Source: Spirochaetaceae bacterium
GTDB taxonomy: Bacteria; Spirochaetota; Spirochaetia; DSM-27196; PXBQ01
Direction: 5' to 3'
Assembly: GCA_007695285.1 (NCBI GenBank)
Contig: REEC01000193.1
Span: forward strand, 1 to 40,394
DNA: 40,394 nt
Positions 25,120 to 32,618 of the stretch are shown in pieces. The stretch's first letter is position 1. The number at the start of each line of letters is the position of its first letter. Under the pieces are notes generated by a model that was given only the letters and a program-made list of their open reading frames with translations, was not told the DNA's origin and searched no databases. The translations under genes and the position numbers were made by a program.

Positions 25120-27457
25120 TCGGCCGCGGATAACCGCCGGCTGCGCGGCGGCGGGCGCGATCGTGCTCGCCGCGTTTGCCGTTGTTCTCGCGACGCCACT
25201 TCCGCGTCCACTGTTCGCCGATGAGTACAGCCTCGTCGTGGCCGACCGCGACGGGGAAGTCCTGCGTCTGTACATGAATCGCGACGAGCAGTGGACGTTC
25301 CCTCCGGCAACCGATGCGCCTATTCCGGACAATCTCCGCGTGGCGGTCACGACGTTCGAGGATCGGTACTTCGCGCTCCACCCCGGCGTCAACCCGTACG
25401 CGATCGCGCGCGCGATGCGACAGAACCTGCGATCGGGCCGCCGCGTGAGCGGCGCGAGCACGATCACGATGCAACTCGCGCGGCTCGCGGACCCAAAACC
25501 GCGGACGATCGGCTCGAAAATCCTCGAGGTTTTCCAGGCGCTCAAGATCGAGCTGTTGCACTCGAAAGGCGAGATCCTCGCGGCGTACCTCGAGAACGCT
25601 CCGTACGGCGGCAATATCCGCGGTTACCGGACCGCCGCCGCGATGTACTTCGAGAAAGGCGCAGAGGAGCTCACGTGGGCCGAGGCCGCGACTCTCGCGG
25701 TGCTCCCGAACGCACCGTCGCTGGTCTCTCCGGTCCGTGACCCCGCGGTGCTCCGGGACCGCAGAGATCGATTACTCACTGCACTGCACCGGAACGGGAA
25801 GATCGACGCCGATACGCTTCACTCGGCGCTCGCCGAGCCGGTTCCGTCGGGTCGTATCGCGACGCCTCTCGACGCGCCTCACCTCGCCGATCGCATCCGC
25901 CGCGATTTGACGAGGTCGGGACGATCGACGAGCGCGGTAGTCCGAACATCGATCGACGGCGCGATCCAGCGCTCGGTCGCAACCGCGGCCGAACGCCACG
26001 CGACGTACCTCGCGTCGCTCGGGGTGAAAAACGTCTCGGCGCTCGTCGTCGATACGCGGACCGGCGAAGCGCGCGCGTACGTCGGGTCGCAGGACTACCT
26101 CGCTCACGACGCGGCGGGAACCGTCGACGGTCTGCTCGGCGCTCGGTCGACGGGCTCGATCCTCAAGCCGTTTCTCTACGCTCTCGCGATCGACGACGGC
26201 ATGATGATCGCGGAATCGATGATCCCCGACATCCCGTCGCATTTCGGCGCGTTTACGCCGCAGAACCCCGACAAATCGTTCCGAGGCCTTGTCTCGATGC
26301 GCGACGCCTTGATCCTCTCGCTCAACATTCCGCCTGCGCGAATTCTCGCCGAGTACGGGCTCGGAGCGTTTCACACGTTCCTCGGCGCCGCGGGGATCAC
26401 GACGCTCGTACGAACGCCGTCCGACTACGGGTTACCGATGATTCTTGGCGGTGTCGAGGCGACGCCGTGGGACGTCGCGAGAATCTTCCGCGGTCTCGCG
26501 AATCGCGGCGACTTCGGATCGATCACGTACCTTCCGCGCGACGCGCCCCAAAAAGCTCCACGCCTCGTCTCACCCGGTGCGGCGTTGATCGTGCTCGACG
26601 TGCTGCGCGACGTCTCACGACCGGGAGTCGAGACGCACTGGGCGCGCTTTGCCGGCAGCTTCCCGATCGCGTGGAAGACCGGGACGAGTTACGGGCAGCG
26701 TGACGCGTGGGCGGTCGGCGTGTCGCCGGACTGGACGATCGTCGTATGGGCGGGCAACTTCACGGGCGAAGGCAACAGGAATCTCACGAGTACCTCGGGC
26801 GCCGGCACTCTTCTGTTCGATATCTTCAATCTGCTTCCGAAAGACCCAACCAACGCGTGGTTTGAGCCCGCTCTCGGGGACTTTGTCGAGGTGGAAATCG
26901 TTCAGTCGACAGGCTACCGCGCGACCCGACACACGACCGATACCGTTCGCGCGCGGGCGCCGTCCGGCGCGCGGCCGCTCGCGAGCGACCCGTATCACGC
27001 GACGATTCATGTGACGAAAGACGGCGCGTTCCGCGTGACGTCGGAGTGCTGGGTCCCGGGCGAGTACGACGAGCAAACAGTCGTCGTGTACCCTCCGGCG
27101 ATCGCGCAGTACCTGCGCGGCGCGGGACGGCTCATTCGCCCGATTCCGCCCGTGGCTCCCGACTGCATCGTCACCGACTCGCGCGCGGTCGCGATCACGT
27201 ACCCGACCGACGGCGCACGGATATTCCTTCCGCGCGATCTCGACGGAACGACGCAGAACATCGTCGTGCGCGCTGCGCATCGCGATCGCGGGGGAGCGCT
27301 GTTCTGGTACCTGAACGACGAGTACGTCGGACCGACCGAGTCCGACCACACCCGCGCGTTCGAGTTACCCGCAGGGACACACACGATCGCGGTGATCGAC
27401 CGACACGGCAACACCGCGACCGCTTCGTTTCACGTGGCATCGCACGCGGAGCAGTGA
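25097..27457 (+). CDS. pbpC: Penicillin-binding protein 1C
   Basis: A 786-aa bifunctional peptidoglycan synthase. It has a membrane anchor (residues 13-34), a GT51 glycosyltransferase with catalytic E88 (TFEDRYF) and GASTITMQLARL (119-130), and a transpeptidase with S354-x-x-K357 (STGSILK), S408-L-N410 and K527-TGTS. A C-terminal BiPBP_C-like beta domain (about 690-786) is typical of PBP1C. The start is one of GTG 25085, 25097 or 25109; 25097 is preferred for spacing from a purine-rich GGGCGAG. It lies inside the end of the alpha-2-macroglobulin gene, so translation is coupled. All catalytic motifs are intact and the length is close to E. coli PbpC (770). Confidence 0.93.
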   Translation: MSLGVIGSRPRITAGCAAAGAIVLAAFAVVLATPLPRPLFADEYSLVVADRDGEVLRLYMNRDEQWTFPPATDAPIPDNLRVAVTTFEDRYFALHPGVNPYAIARAMRQNLRSGRRVSGASTITMQLARLADPKPRTIGSKILEVFQALKIELLHSKGEILAAYLENAPYGGNIRGYRTAAAMYFEKGAEELTWAEAATLAVLPNAPSLVSPVRDPAVLRDRRDRLLTALHRNGKIDADTLHSALAEPVPSGRIATPLDAPHLADRIRRDLTRSGRSTSAVVRTSIDGAIQRSVATAAERHATYLASLGVKNVSALVVDTRTGEARAYVGSQDYLAHDAAGTVDGLLGARSTGSILKPFLYALAIDDGMMIAESMIPDIPSHFGAFTPQNPDKSFRGLVSMRDALILSLNIPPARILAEYGLGAFHTFLGAAGITTLVRTPSDYGLPMILGGVEATPWDVARIFRGLANRGDFGSITYLPRDAPQKAPRLVSPGAALIVLDVLRDVSRPGVETHWARFAGSFPIAWKTGTSYGQRDAWAVGVSPDWTIVVWAGNFTGEGNRNLTSTSGAGTLLFDIFNLLPKDPTNAWFEPALGDFVEVEIVQSTGYRATRHTTDTVRARAPSGARPLASDPYHATIHVTKDGAFRVTSECWVPGEYDEQTVVVYPPAIAQYLRGAGRLIRPIPPVAPDCIVTDSRAVAITYPTDGARIFLPRDLDGTTQNIVVRAAHRDRGGALFWYLNDEYVGPTESDHTRAFELPAGTHTIAVIDRHGNTATASFHVASHAEQ

Positions 27458-27459
27458 GT

Positions 27460-28140
27460 TCAGGCGTCGGCGAAAGTGTTCTCGAGAAATGTGCCGAGCG
27501 CGGCGCGTGCTTCGGCCGGGATGTCGTGCCCACCCGAGAACTCGTGGTACGTCACGTCGACACCTGCCGCGGTGAGAAACTCGCGCAACGCGGACGCGCC
27601 TTCCGGGTCGAGCAGCGAGTCAAACGCTCCGTGCGATTGAAACGCGCGAAGGCCCGCGAGGTTCTCGGCGGCAGCACGCCATCGGTCTTCGGCCATCAAC
27701 GTTCCCGACAGAATCGCGACGCCCGCCGGTCTGTGCCCAGCTATCGCGCACTCGACTGCGACGATCGCGCCCTGGCTGAAGCCGCCGATCACGGTCCGAC
27801 CCCACGACACACCGAGTTGCGCGACAAGAGTATCGATCTCGGCCGCCGCCTCGACGAGCCCGTCGCTATCTTTCGACGCGAGATCGGCGAAGTACGGCCC
27901 AAACAGCGCGACCTGAAGCTCCCACTTCGTTCTCGGGAACCACGCGGCGCCGTACGGCAACCCGGGGATCGAGATCGGAGCGGCCGGGAAGAACCAGTCG
28001 TATCGTTCATCGGGGTCGAGTTCATGCGCGATCGGCAACAGATCCTCGGGCTCGGCGCCAAAACCGTGCAACAAGACGACCGCGCCGCGCGCGGCGGAGG
28101 TGCCGCGCGCACGGCGCTCGAGGTGCGAGAGCGATCCCAT
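27460..28140 (-). CDS. Carboxylesterase/phospholipase-type alpha/beta hydrolase
   Basis: A 226-aa hydrolase of the abhydrolase_2 (YpfH/phospholipase-carboxylesterase) family. The oxyanion loop is LLHGFGAEPEDLL (residues 23-35), the nucleophile S122 is in GGFSQG, the acid is probably D174 (HGAFDSLL), and H205 is in SGGHDIP. It should hydrolyse small carboxylic esters in the cytoplasm. The start ATG 28140 shares its A with the stop of the MoCF gene (TGATG); GTG 28143 is an alternative. It is co-transcribed with that gene and ends 2 bp from the pbpC stop, with no hairpin between. The substrate is unknown. Confidence 0.85.
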   Translation of the reverse strand: MGSLSHLERRARGTSAARGAVVLLHGFGAEPEDLLPIAHELDPDERYDWFFPAAPISIPGLPYGAAWFPRTKWELQVALFGPYFADLASKDSDGLVEAAAEIDTLVAQLGVSWGRTVIGGFSQGAIVAVECAIAGHRPAGVAILSGTLMAEDRWRAAAENLAGLRAFQSHGAFDSLLDPEGASALREFLTAAGVDVTYHEFSGGHDIPAEARAALGTFLENTFADA

Positions 28141-28892
28141 CACAACTGCTCCGGTGGATCGATTCGAACGATGACCCCGGTGGGCTCAAAGACTGTGATC
28201 GCGTCCGCCATCGCGACATCGACGGTCTTTCGGTCGGCGCCGCGGAACGTGACGCGGGTCTTGTACTCTGCGTCTCCCAGCACGGGGTACGATCCGACCG
28301 CGACGGTCCGATGTCTCTCCTGAAGGTCGGTCAGCTCAGCGGCGATTGGGGACTCGCCGATATCGAGATACAAACGAGCGACCCACAGCGCGTCGCGCCG
28401 GGGAATGAGCTCAAGAATACACTCGATCTTCTCCTTCAGTGCGAGAGGGAGTCCCGGGAGGATGAAACAGTTCCGGAACCGGATGATCGGCCAGTGAATG
28501 TCATCGCGGATCGAGACGTCGGCGCCGACCGGAAGCCTCGCCATTCGAGACACAGCGTCGTTCATCCGGTCGCCGTAGATCTGCTCGAGGAACACGTTCA
28601 TCCCGGGGTGTACCGCAACTTCCGCTCCGAACGCCGCTGCCGCGGCCTCGAGAGTCACGTCGTCATGAGTCGGACCGATCCCTCCGGCGCTCACGACGTA
28701 CTCGTACGTATCCGAAAGCTCGCGAAAAGCCACCGCTATCTGCTCGGGAACGTCGCGCACGATCCGCGCTTCGGCAACCGTATACCCCGCGTGCGTGAAG
28801 GCTTCGAGAATCACCGCAAGGTTCGTTTCGCGCACCTGCGCCGTCAGGATCTCGTCCCCGATAATCAACACCGCTATCGTATTGGCGCTCAT
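28140..28892 (-). CDS. CinA N-terminal-like MoCF-domain protein
   Basis: A 250-aa protein with the molybdopterin-binding-like fold of CinA. IGDEIL is at residues 11-16, followed by the GGIGPTHDDVT motif (71-80), both diagnostic for CinA/MoCF proteins. The C-terminal nicotinamide-nucleotide deamidase domain of full CinA (about 160 more residues) is absent, so this is the stand-alone COG1058 form, which in some homologues is an ADP-ribose/CoA pyrophosphatase. ATG 28892 is favoured because it starts directly before the conserved strand; ATG 28913 is possible. It is divergent from the gamma-carbonic anhydrase gene and has a promoter carrying tandem repeats at 28927-28949. It is followed by an esterase in the same operon. 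Confidence 0.8.
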   Translation of the reverse strand: MSANTIAVLIIGDEILTAQVRETNLAVILEAFTHAGYTVAEARIVRDVPEQIAVAFRELSDTYEYVVSAGGIGPTHDDVTLEAAAAAFGAEVAVHPGMNVFLEQIYGDRMNDAVSRMARLPVGADVSIRDDIHWPIIRFRNCFILPGLPLALKEKIECILELIPRRDALWVARLYLDIGESPIAAELTDLQERHRTVAVGSYPVLGDAEYKTRVTFRGADRKTVDVAMADAITVFEPTGVIVRIDPPEQL

Positions 28893-28926
28893 GGTTCGGC
28901 CATTGTGGCACATCACGTTTCCACCG

Positions 28927-28953
28927 GCAATACGGTCCAGCAATACGGTATTG
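28927..28953. repeat. Tandem 10-bp repeats and palindrome in divergent promoter
   Basis: GCAATACGGT occurs at 28927-28936 and 28940-28949 (13-bp period). The second copy is part of a perfect palindrome CAATAC-G-GTATTG at 28941-28953. The copies cover the -10 and start of the MoCF promoter. Confidence 0.6.
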
Positions 28954-28968
28954 ACGGAACGGCGCCAA
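28940..28968 (-). promoter_or_regulatory. Promoter of the MoCF-esterase operon
   Basis: On the minus strand TTGGCG (28968-28963) and TATTGC (28945-28940) are 17 bp apart. The start is expected near 28934. On the other strand TTGACG (28951-28956) could be the -35 of the gamma-carbonic anhydrase gene, but no good -10 follows. Confidence 0.45.
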
Positions 28969-28985
28969 GTGCGGATCTTTAGAGA

Positions 28986-29513
28986 ATGAGCGAGAGCACT
29001 ATTCTTCCGTACGGTGAGTTGCTTCCACAGATCGATCAGTCCGTTTTTGTCGCCCCCGGGGCGGTGGTCATCGGCGACGTGACTATTGGACAAGACTCGA
29101 GCGTCTGGTTCAACGCGGTGATCCGCGGCGACGTGAATTTCATCAGAATCGGCGTCAAGACGAACATCCAGGATAACTGTACGCTACACGTCACGCACGA
29201 TACTCATCCGCTCGTGATCGGCAACATGGTCACGGTCGGTCACGCGGTGACGCTGCACGGCTGCACGGTCGAGGATCTTTCGCTGATCGGAATCGGCGCG
29301 GTCGTGCTCGACGGCGCGCTGATCGAGACCAACTCGTTCGTCGCCGCGGGCGCGCTCGTGCCGCCGGGCATGACGGTCAAGAGCGGCACGCTCGTCGCGG
29401 GAGTCCCCGCTCGCGTGATTCGGGAGCTCCGGCCCGAGGAGATCGCCGATTTGCCGGCGTCCGCGAACCGGTACGTCGCGAACGCGGCCGAGACGCGTCG
29501 CAGCATCGGGTAG
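28986..29513 (+). CDS. Gamma-carbonic anhydrase family protein
   Basis: A 175-aa left-handed beta-helix (hexapeptide repeat) protein. The metal ligands are H68 (CTLHV), H86 and H91 (VGHAVTLHGC), and the conserved R47-G-D49 and Q62-D63 are present. The family (YrdA/PaaY/CaiE-like) binds Zn or Fe in the trimer interface and includes true carbonic anhydrases and thioester- or acyl-related enzymes. The acidic loop and the Glu proton shuttle of archaeal Cam are absent, as in most YrdA proteins, so activity may be low or different. ATG 28986 has only a weak ribosome-binding site (AGAGA). It stands alone on the plus strand and converges on a lipoprotein. Confidence 0.9.
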   Translation: MSESTILPYGELLPQIDQSVFVAPGAVVIGDVTIGQDSSVWFNAVIRGDVNFIRIGVKTNIQDNCTLHVTHDTHPLVIGNMVTVGHAVTLHGCTVEDLSLIGIGAVVLDGALIETNSFVAAGALVPPGMTVKSGTLVAGVPARVIRELRPEEIADLPASANRYVANAAETRRSIG

Positions 29514-29526
29514 CCGCTCGGCGCTC

Positions 29527-29539
29527 ACCGGCCGCCGGT
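29527..29539. terminator. Short GC hairpin at convergent junction
   Basis: ACCGGC (29527-29532) and GCCGGT (29534-29539) form a short, tight inverted repeat between the gamma-carbonic anhydrase and lipoprotein stops. There is no T-run, so termination is only possible. Confidence 0.3.
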
Positions 29540-29561
29540 ATCAGGCGCACTCGCGGTGACG

Positions 29562-30227
29562 TCACGGGAGAAAGTCGATCGGGTACGCGGTGATCTCGAC
29601 GAACAGAAACTCGATATCGTAACGCACTTCGAGTTCATCGGGATCCAGATCCCCGAAGCCGGCCAACTGCTCGATCTGAACGTGCACGAACACACCGATC
29701 CGGAACTTACCGGAAGCGAGGATCTCGTCGACGAGCGAGTCGGTCCCGGCCTCCCAATCGAACTCGAACTTGACAGTGAACCCGTGTTCAGACTCGACCT
29801 CGAGCACCTGCTCGTCGCCGTCGGCGTAGACGTTGAGAGTTCCGGCGGGTGCGATAACCGCACCGACCGCAAGTTCCGTGTTCGTGAACGGCGCGGGCGT
29901 CACCGTGATACTCCCGGCGACCCTCAGCCGGAGCCGAGCGTCGGTGGCGGCGTGCTTCGGGACCGGAAACACGACCGGGTACCCGGGCTGCAACGCCTCG
30001 CTCGGTCCTTCTCCGACGCTCCGAATCTCGTACCCCGGCAGGAAGTACGCTTCGAACGATATCGGTTCGCTCGGAAGGATTGCTCGGAGGGCCGACGCAT
30101 CGGTCGGAGTATCGGCCGACGCGATAAAAGACGCGAGGTCGATGAACACGATCACGCGTGTGCCGGCCGCGCACGCGGCCAGGCTCAGCGCGACCGCCGC
30201 GATCACCGTGGACGTTTTTCGCTTCAC
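29562..30227 (-). CDS. Predicted lipoprotein, partner of the outer-membrane protein
   Basis: A 221-aa exported lipoprotein starting at GTG 30227. The start is fixed by GGAGG six nt upstream and by the GTGA overlap with the barrel gene. The signal is VKRKTST, a hydrophobic stretch, then lipobox L16-A-A-C19. The mature part is acidic and strand-rich, with repeated pairs such as FTVKFEFDW and VRYDIEFLFVEI. No family is recognised. Coupled translation with the beta-barrel suggests the two proteins work together at the outer membrane, for example as a surface or periplasmic attachment complex; that is inference. Confidence 0.75.
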   Translation of the reverse strand: MKRKTSTVIAAVALSLAACAAGTRVIVFIDLASFIASADTPTDASALRAILPSEPISFEAYFLPGYEIRSVGEGPSEALQPGYPVVFPVPKHAATDARLRLRVAGSITVTPAPFTNTELAVGAVIAPAGTLNVYADGDEQVLEVESEHGFTVKFEFDWEAGTDSLVDEILASGKFRIGVFVHVQIEQLAGFGDLDPDELEVRYDIEFLFVEITAYPIDFLP

Positions 30228-31492
30228 CACGGACCTCCGTGCACCGCGAGGCCGTACCCGACCGACCGGCCGAGTCCAAACGGAGTCGGGAACGACTGCA
30301 CGCCGGCTTCTAGCGCCCAGCGCCCGAACCACGCTCCAACCGAAAACGCGGCGGTTACATCGTCGTCGACACCGATTCCCCACCGGAAAAAAACCGGTCC
30401 CCGTTCGACGCCGACGGTACCCGAAACACCGAACGACTCGGTGTACGTCGCGCTGCCCGCGACGATGACCGTGGCGACGCCGAGTACGCTCCGGGTGTAG
30501 GCGCCGTGCAGGACGAGCTGTGGGAAATATGCCGAGAACGAATCGAGACGAGGTTCGGCCGCATCGAAATCATCGCCGAGCGCCACGACGTTCGTGCGTG
30601 TGACCGCGTACCCGAGCGCGTTCAGGACACCGACGCCGAGCGTCCATCCCCCGGTTCGGGCGACGGCGCCGAGATCGCCCCTCACGCGGACGCCGCCGCC
30701 GGTACCGGGGCGGTACAGCGCAAACGCGCCGTCGACCGAGCTCTCGGCGGGAAACCCGGCGCTATCGGTCGTCGTCTCGACGTCGACCTCGGCCGAGCCA
30801 CCCGCCGCCGAGTACGCGGCGACCACGCGTGCCGCGACGTCGAGCGCGAACGGCAAGTCGTCGACGGCCACGAGGTACGTTGCCGACGCGTAAATTCCGG
30901 TCTCCCCAGATGCGACCGCCGAAAGTCCGTACACCGAGTCGGGTTTGACGGCTCCTGTCTCGATCGTAGCGCGCAGCTCATCGTTCGGTACGAAACCGAT
31001 TGCTCCGGCGCCGAGATACAAGCCGACTCCCGCGTCCCACCGTCCGGATCGTCGGTGATAACGCACGACCGGCCGGCCGAACAACGGCGTTCCGGGATAC
31101 GATCGATGCGTCGCATCGAAGCCCGACGCGTCGACCGGTCTGTACCCATCGATCCTCATTCCAGTCGCATCGATCACGATTCTCACGGTGTCGGGGCTCT
31201 CGGTCGGGTTCGCGACAAAGTGAAATGGCCGCGTGAACTGCTCGACAAACGGTGCGAGGTCGAACGCTTCGAGTTCGGCACCGACGGATCGGGCGACGAG
31301 ACCGATCGCCCCCAACGGGATCCGGCCGCCGGGTCCCGTGATCGTTCCGCGCGGCAGCGCCGAGAGCGCAGGGTTGAAGTGCGAGTGACGGGGATCCGGC
31401 AGAACCGTTCCGGCGGTACCGAGGCCGGCGAAGAGCGGCTGAACGACGGAAAGCAGGAGAACTCCCGCCACGGAGACGATGATGCGCTGCAC
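30224..31492 (-). CDS. Predicted outer-membrane beta-barrel protein
   Basis: A 422-aa secreted protein with a signal peptide (VQRIIVSVAGVLLLSVVQPLFA, cleavage after residue 22). The long body has alternating polar/hydrophobic strands rich in Gly, Ala and Tyr, and a C-terminal aromatic end (HGGPW), as expected for an outer-membrane barrel. The N-terminal HFNPALSAL resembles the NPA motif of spirochaete/Bacteroidetes barrel proteins of the DUF5723 or PorV type. Assignment to one family is not certain. The only good start is GTG 31492, which has no ribosome-binding site but sits 7 nt after a TACACT -10 box, suggesting a leaderless mRNA. It overlaps the downstream lipoprotein by GTGA. Confidence 0.7.
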   Translation of the reverse strand: MQRIIVSVAGVLLLSVVQPLFAGLGTAGTVLPDPRHSHFNPALSALPRGTITGPGGRIPLGAIGLVARSVGAELEAFDLAPFVEQFTRPFHFVANPTESPDTVRIVIDATGMRIDGYRPVDASGFDATHRSYPGTPLFGRPVVRYHRRSGRWDAGVGLYLGAGAIGFVPNDELRATIETGAVKPDSVYGLSAVASGETGIYASATYLVAVDDLPFALDVAARVVAAYSAAGGSAEVDVETTTDSAGFPAESSVDGAFALYRPGTGGGVRVRGDLGAVARTGGWTLGVGVLNALGYAVTRTNVVALGDDFDAAEPRLDSFSAYFPQLVLHGAYTRSVLGVATVIVAGSATYTESFGVSGTVGVERGPVFFRWGIGVDDDVTAAFSVGAWFGRWALEAGVQSFPTPFGLGRSVGYGLAVHGGPW

Positions 31493-31499
31493 GCAATCG

Positions 31500-31528
31500 A
31501 GTGTACCACGTCGCCGCGGCACCGTGAA
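31500..31528 (-). promoter_or_regulatory. Promoter of the barrel-lipoprotein operon
   Basis: On the minus strand TTCACG (31528-31523) and TACACT (31505-31500) are 17 bp apart. The -35 box lies in the loop of the hairpin at 31508-31540, and the GTG start follows the -10 box by 7 nt. Confidence 0.45.
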
Positions 31529-31540
31529 CCGCAGCGACGT
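31508..31540 (-). terminator. Hairpin after the ABC exporter operon
   Basis: ACGTCGC (31508-31514) pairs with GCGACGT (31534-31540). After a C-A mismatch the stem continues with GCGG/CCGC (31516-31519, 31529-31532), leaving a 9-nt loop. It lies 10 nt past the ABC permease stop and has no T-run. Confidence 0.45.
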
Positions 31541-31550
31541 GCGCGGAGAC

Positions 31551-32618
31551 CTACCCCGTGGCGAGCTGCTTCTGCATCTTTCGACTGAGCACCGCGATCG
31601 CCGGAATGAGCGCGAGCGACATCGCGACGACGATCGCGAGTGGCCCGAGCACATCGCGTATAGTCCTACCGTCGACCATGATGCGCCAGAGCGGATCGAT
31701 CGCCCAGTACGTCGGGAAGATCCGCGCGATCCATTCGGGCCAGTCCGGGAAGATGTAAAAAACAACCGGCGCCATGAGCAGCGCGCCGGACCCCTTCACG
31801 ATCGCGAACAGCGTCTCGGAGTTTTTCGACGCCAGGCCGATTACCAGCCCGAGAAGAGCCCAGAACACCGATGTGATCATGATCACCGCAAGCATCGAAC
31901 CGTACGCGGGGCCGAGCGCCTCGTTGAGAGAGAGCGTGATCGTCGTCATTGTGACGGTCAAGACGATGCCGAGTGCGCCTTTTGCGCAGAGAAACTCCGT
32001 GACATTCGCCGGCGACGTGAGAACCGCGACGACGGTACGCCTCTCGCGCTCTTCGACGATGCTCGAAGCGGGCACAAAAAGACCCGCGATTATGAACGCG
32101 TACATCGCGATCACCGGGACAAACCGCCTCGAGAGCGGAATCGGGTCGGCGCGCCCGAGATCGACGAGCTCGACGTTGACCGGCGGCGACTTGCCCTCGA
32201 CCTCGCGTATCACGTCGATCGTGGTCACCGCGAGCACGAGCCTGTTCACCGCGTAACTCTCTCCGGCGATGAACAGACGCAGCTCGGGTTTTTCACCCGA
32301 GCGGACCAGCCGATCGAACTCCGCCGAGAGCACGAGGCCCGCGTCGAACTCGTTCGTTTCGACCCGCCTCTTGAGATCGGCCTCGTCGCTCAAGACCGTC
32401 GTCTCGATTCCCGGCAGCGCAATCGCGAGTTCGGTCACTTCCGACTGTCCGGCGTCGACGATCGCGAGCCGCGGCTTTGCCGAGAGCAGTCCGCCAAAAA
32501 CCAAATTCAGCACGAGCGTGAGCAGAAGCGGCATCACGAGCGCAAACAGGATGATCGGCGAACGTGGTCCGACAGCGAGGTCTTTCCGGAAGATCGCAAG
32601 GATTCTTGAGATACTCAT
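31551..32618 (-). CDS. ABC-2 type exporter permease (second)
   Basis: A 355-aa ABC-2 membrane subunit (NatB/DrrB-like). TM1 is SPIILFALVMPLLLTLVLNLVFGG, followed by a roughly 130-residue extracytoplasmic domain and a C-terminal block of five hydrophobic segments with the typical SSIVEERERRTVVAVLTSPA loop. ATG 32618 overlaps the upstream permease's stop as ATGA. Together with the other permease and the ATPase it forms a heterodimeric exporter. Substrates in the family include drugs, Na+ and lipids; nothing in the sequence specifies which. It is the last gene of the operon; a hairpin follows at 31508-31540. Confidence 0.85.
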   Translation of the reverse strand: MSISRILAIFRKDLAVGPRSPIILFALVMPLLLTLVLNLVFGGLLSAKPRLAIVDAGQSEVTELAIALPGIETTVLSDEADLKRRVETNEFDAGLVLSAEFDRLVRSGEKPELRLFIAGESYAVNRLVLAVTTIDVIREVEGKSPPVNVELVDLGRADPIPLSRRFVPVIAMYAFIIAGLFVPASSIVEERERRTVVAVLTSPANVTEFLCAKGALGIVLTVTMTTITLSLNEALGPAYGSMLAVIMITSVFWALLGLVIGLASKNSETLFAIVKGSGALLMAPVVFYIFPDWPEWIARIFPTYWAIDPLWRIMVDGRTIRDVLGPLAIVVAMSLALIPAIAVLSRKMQKQLATG

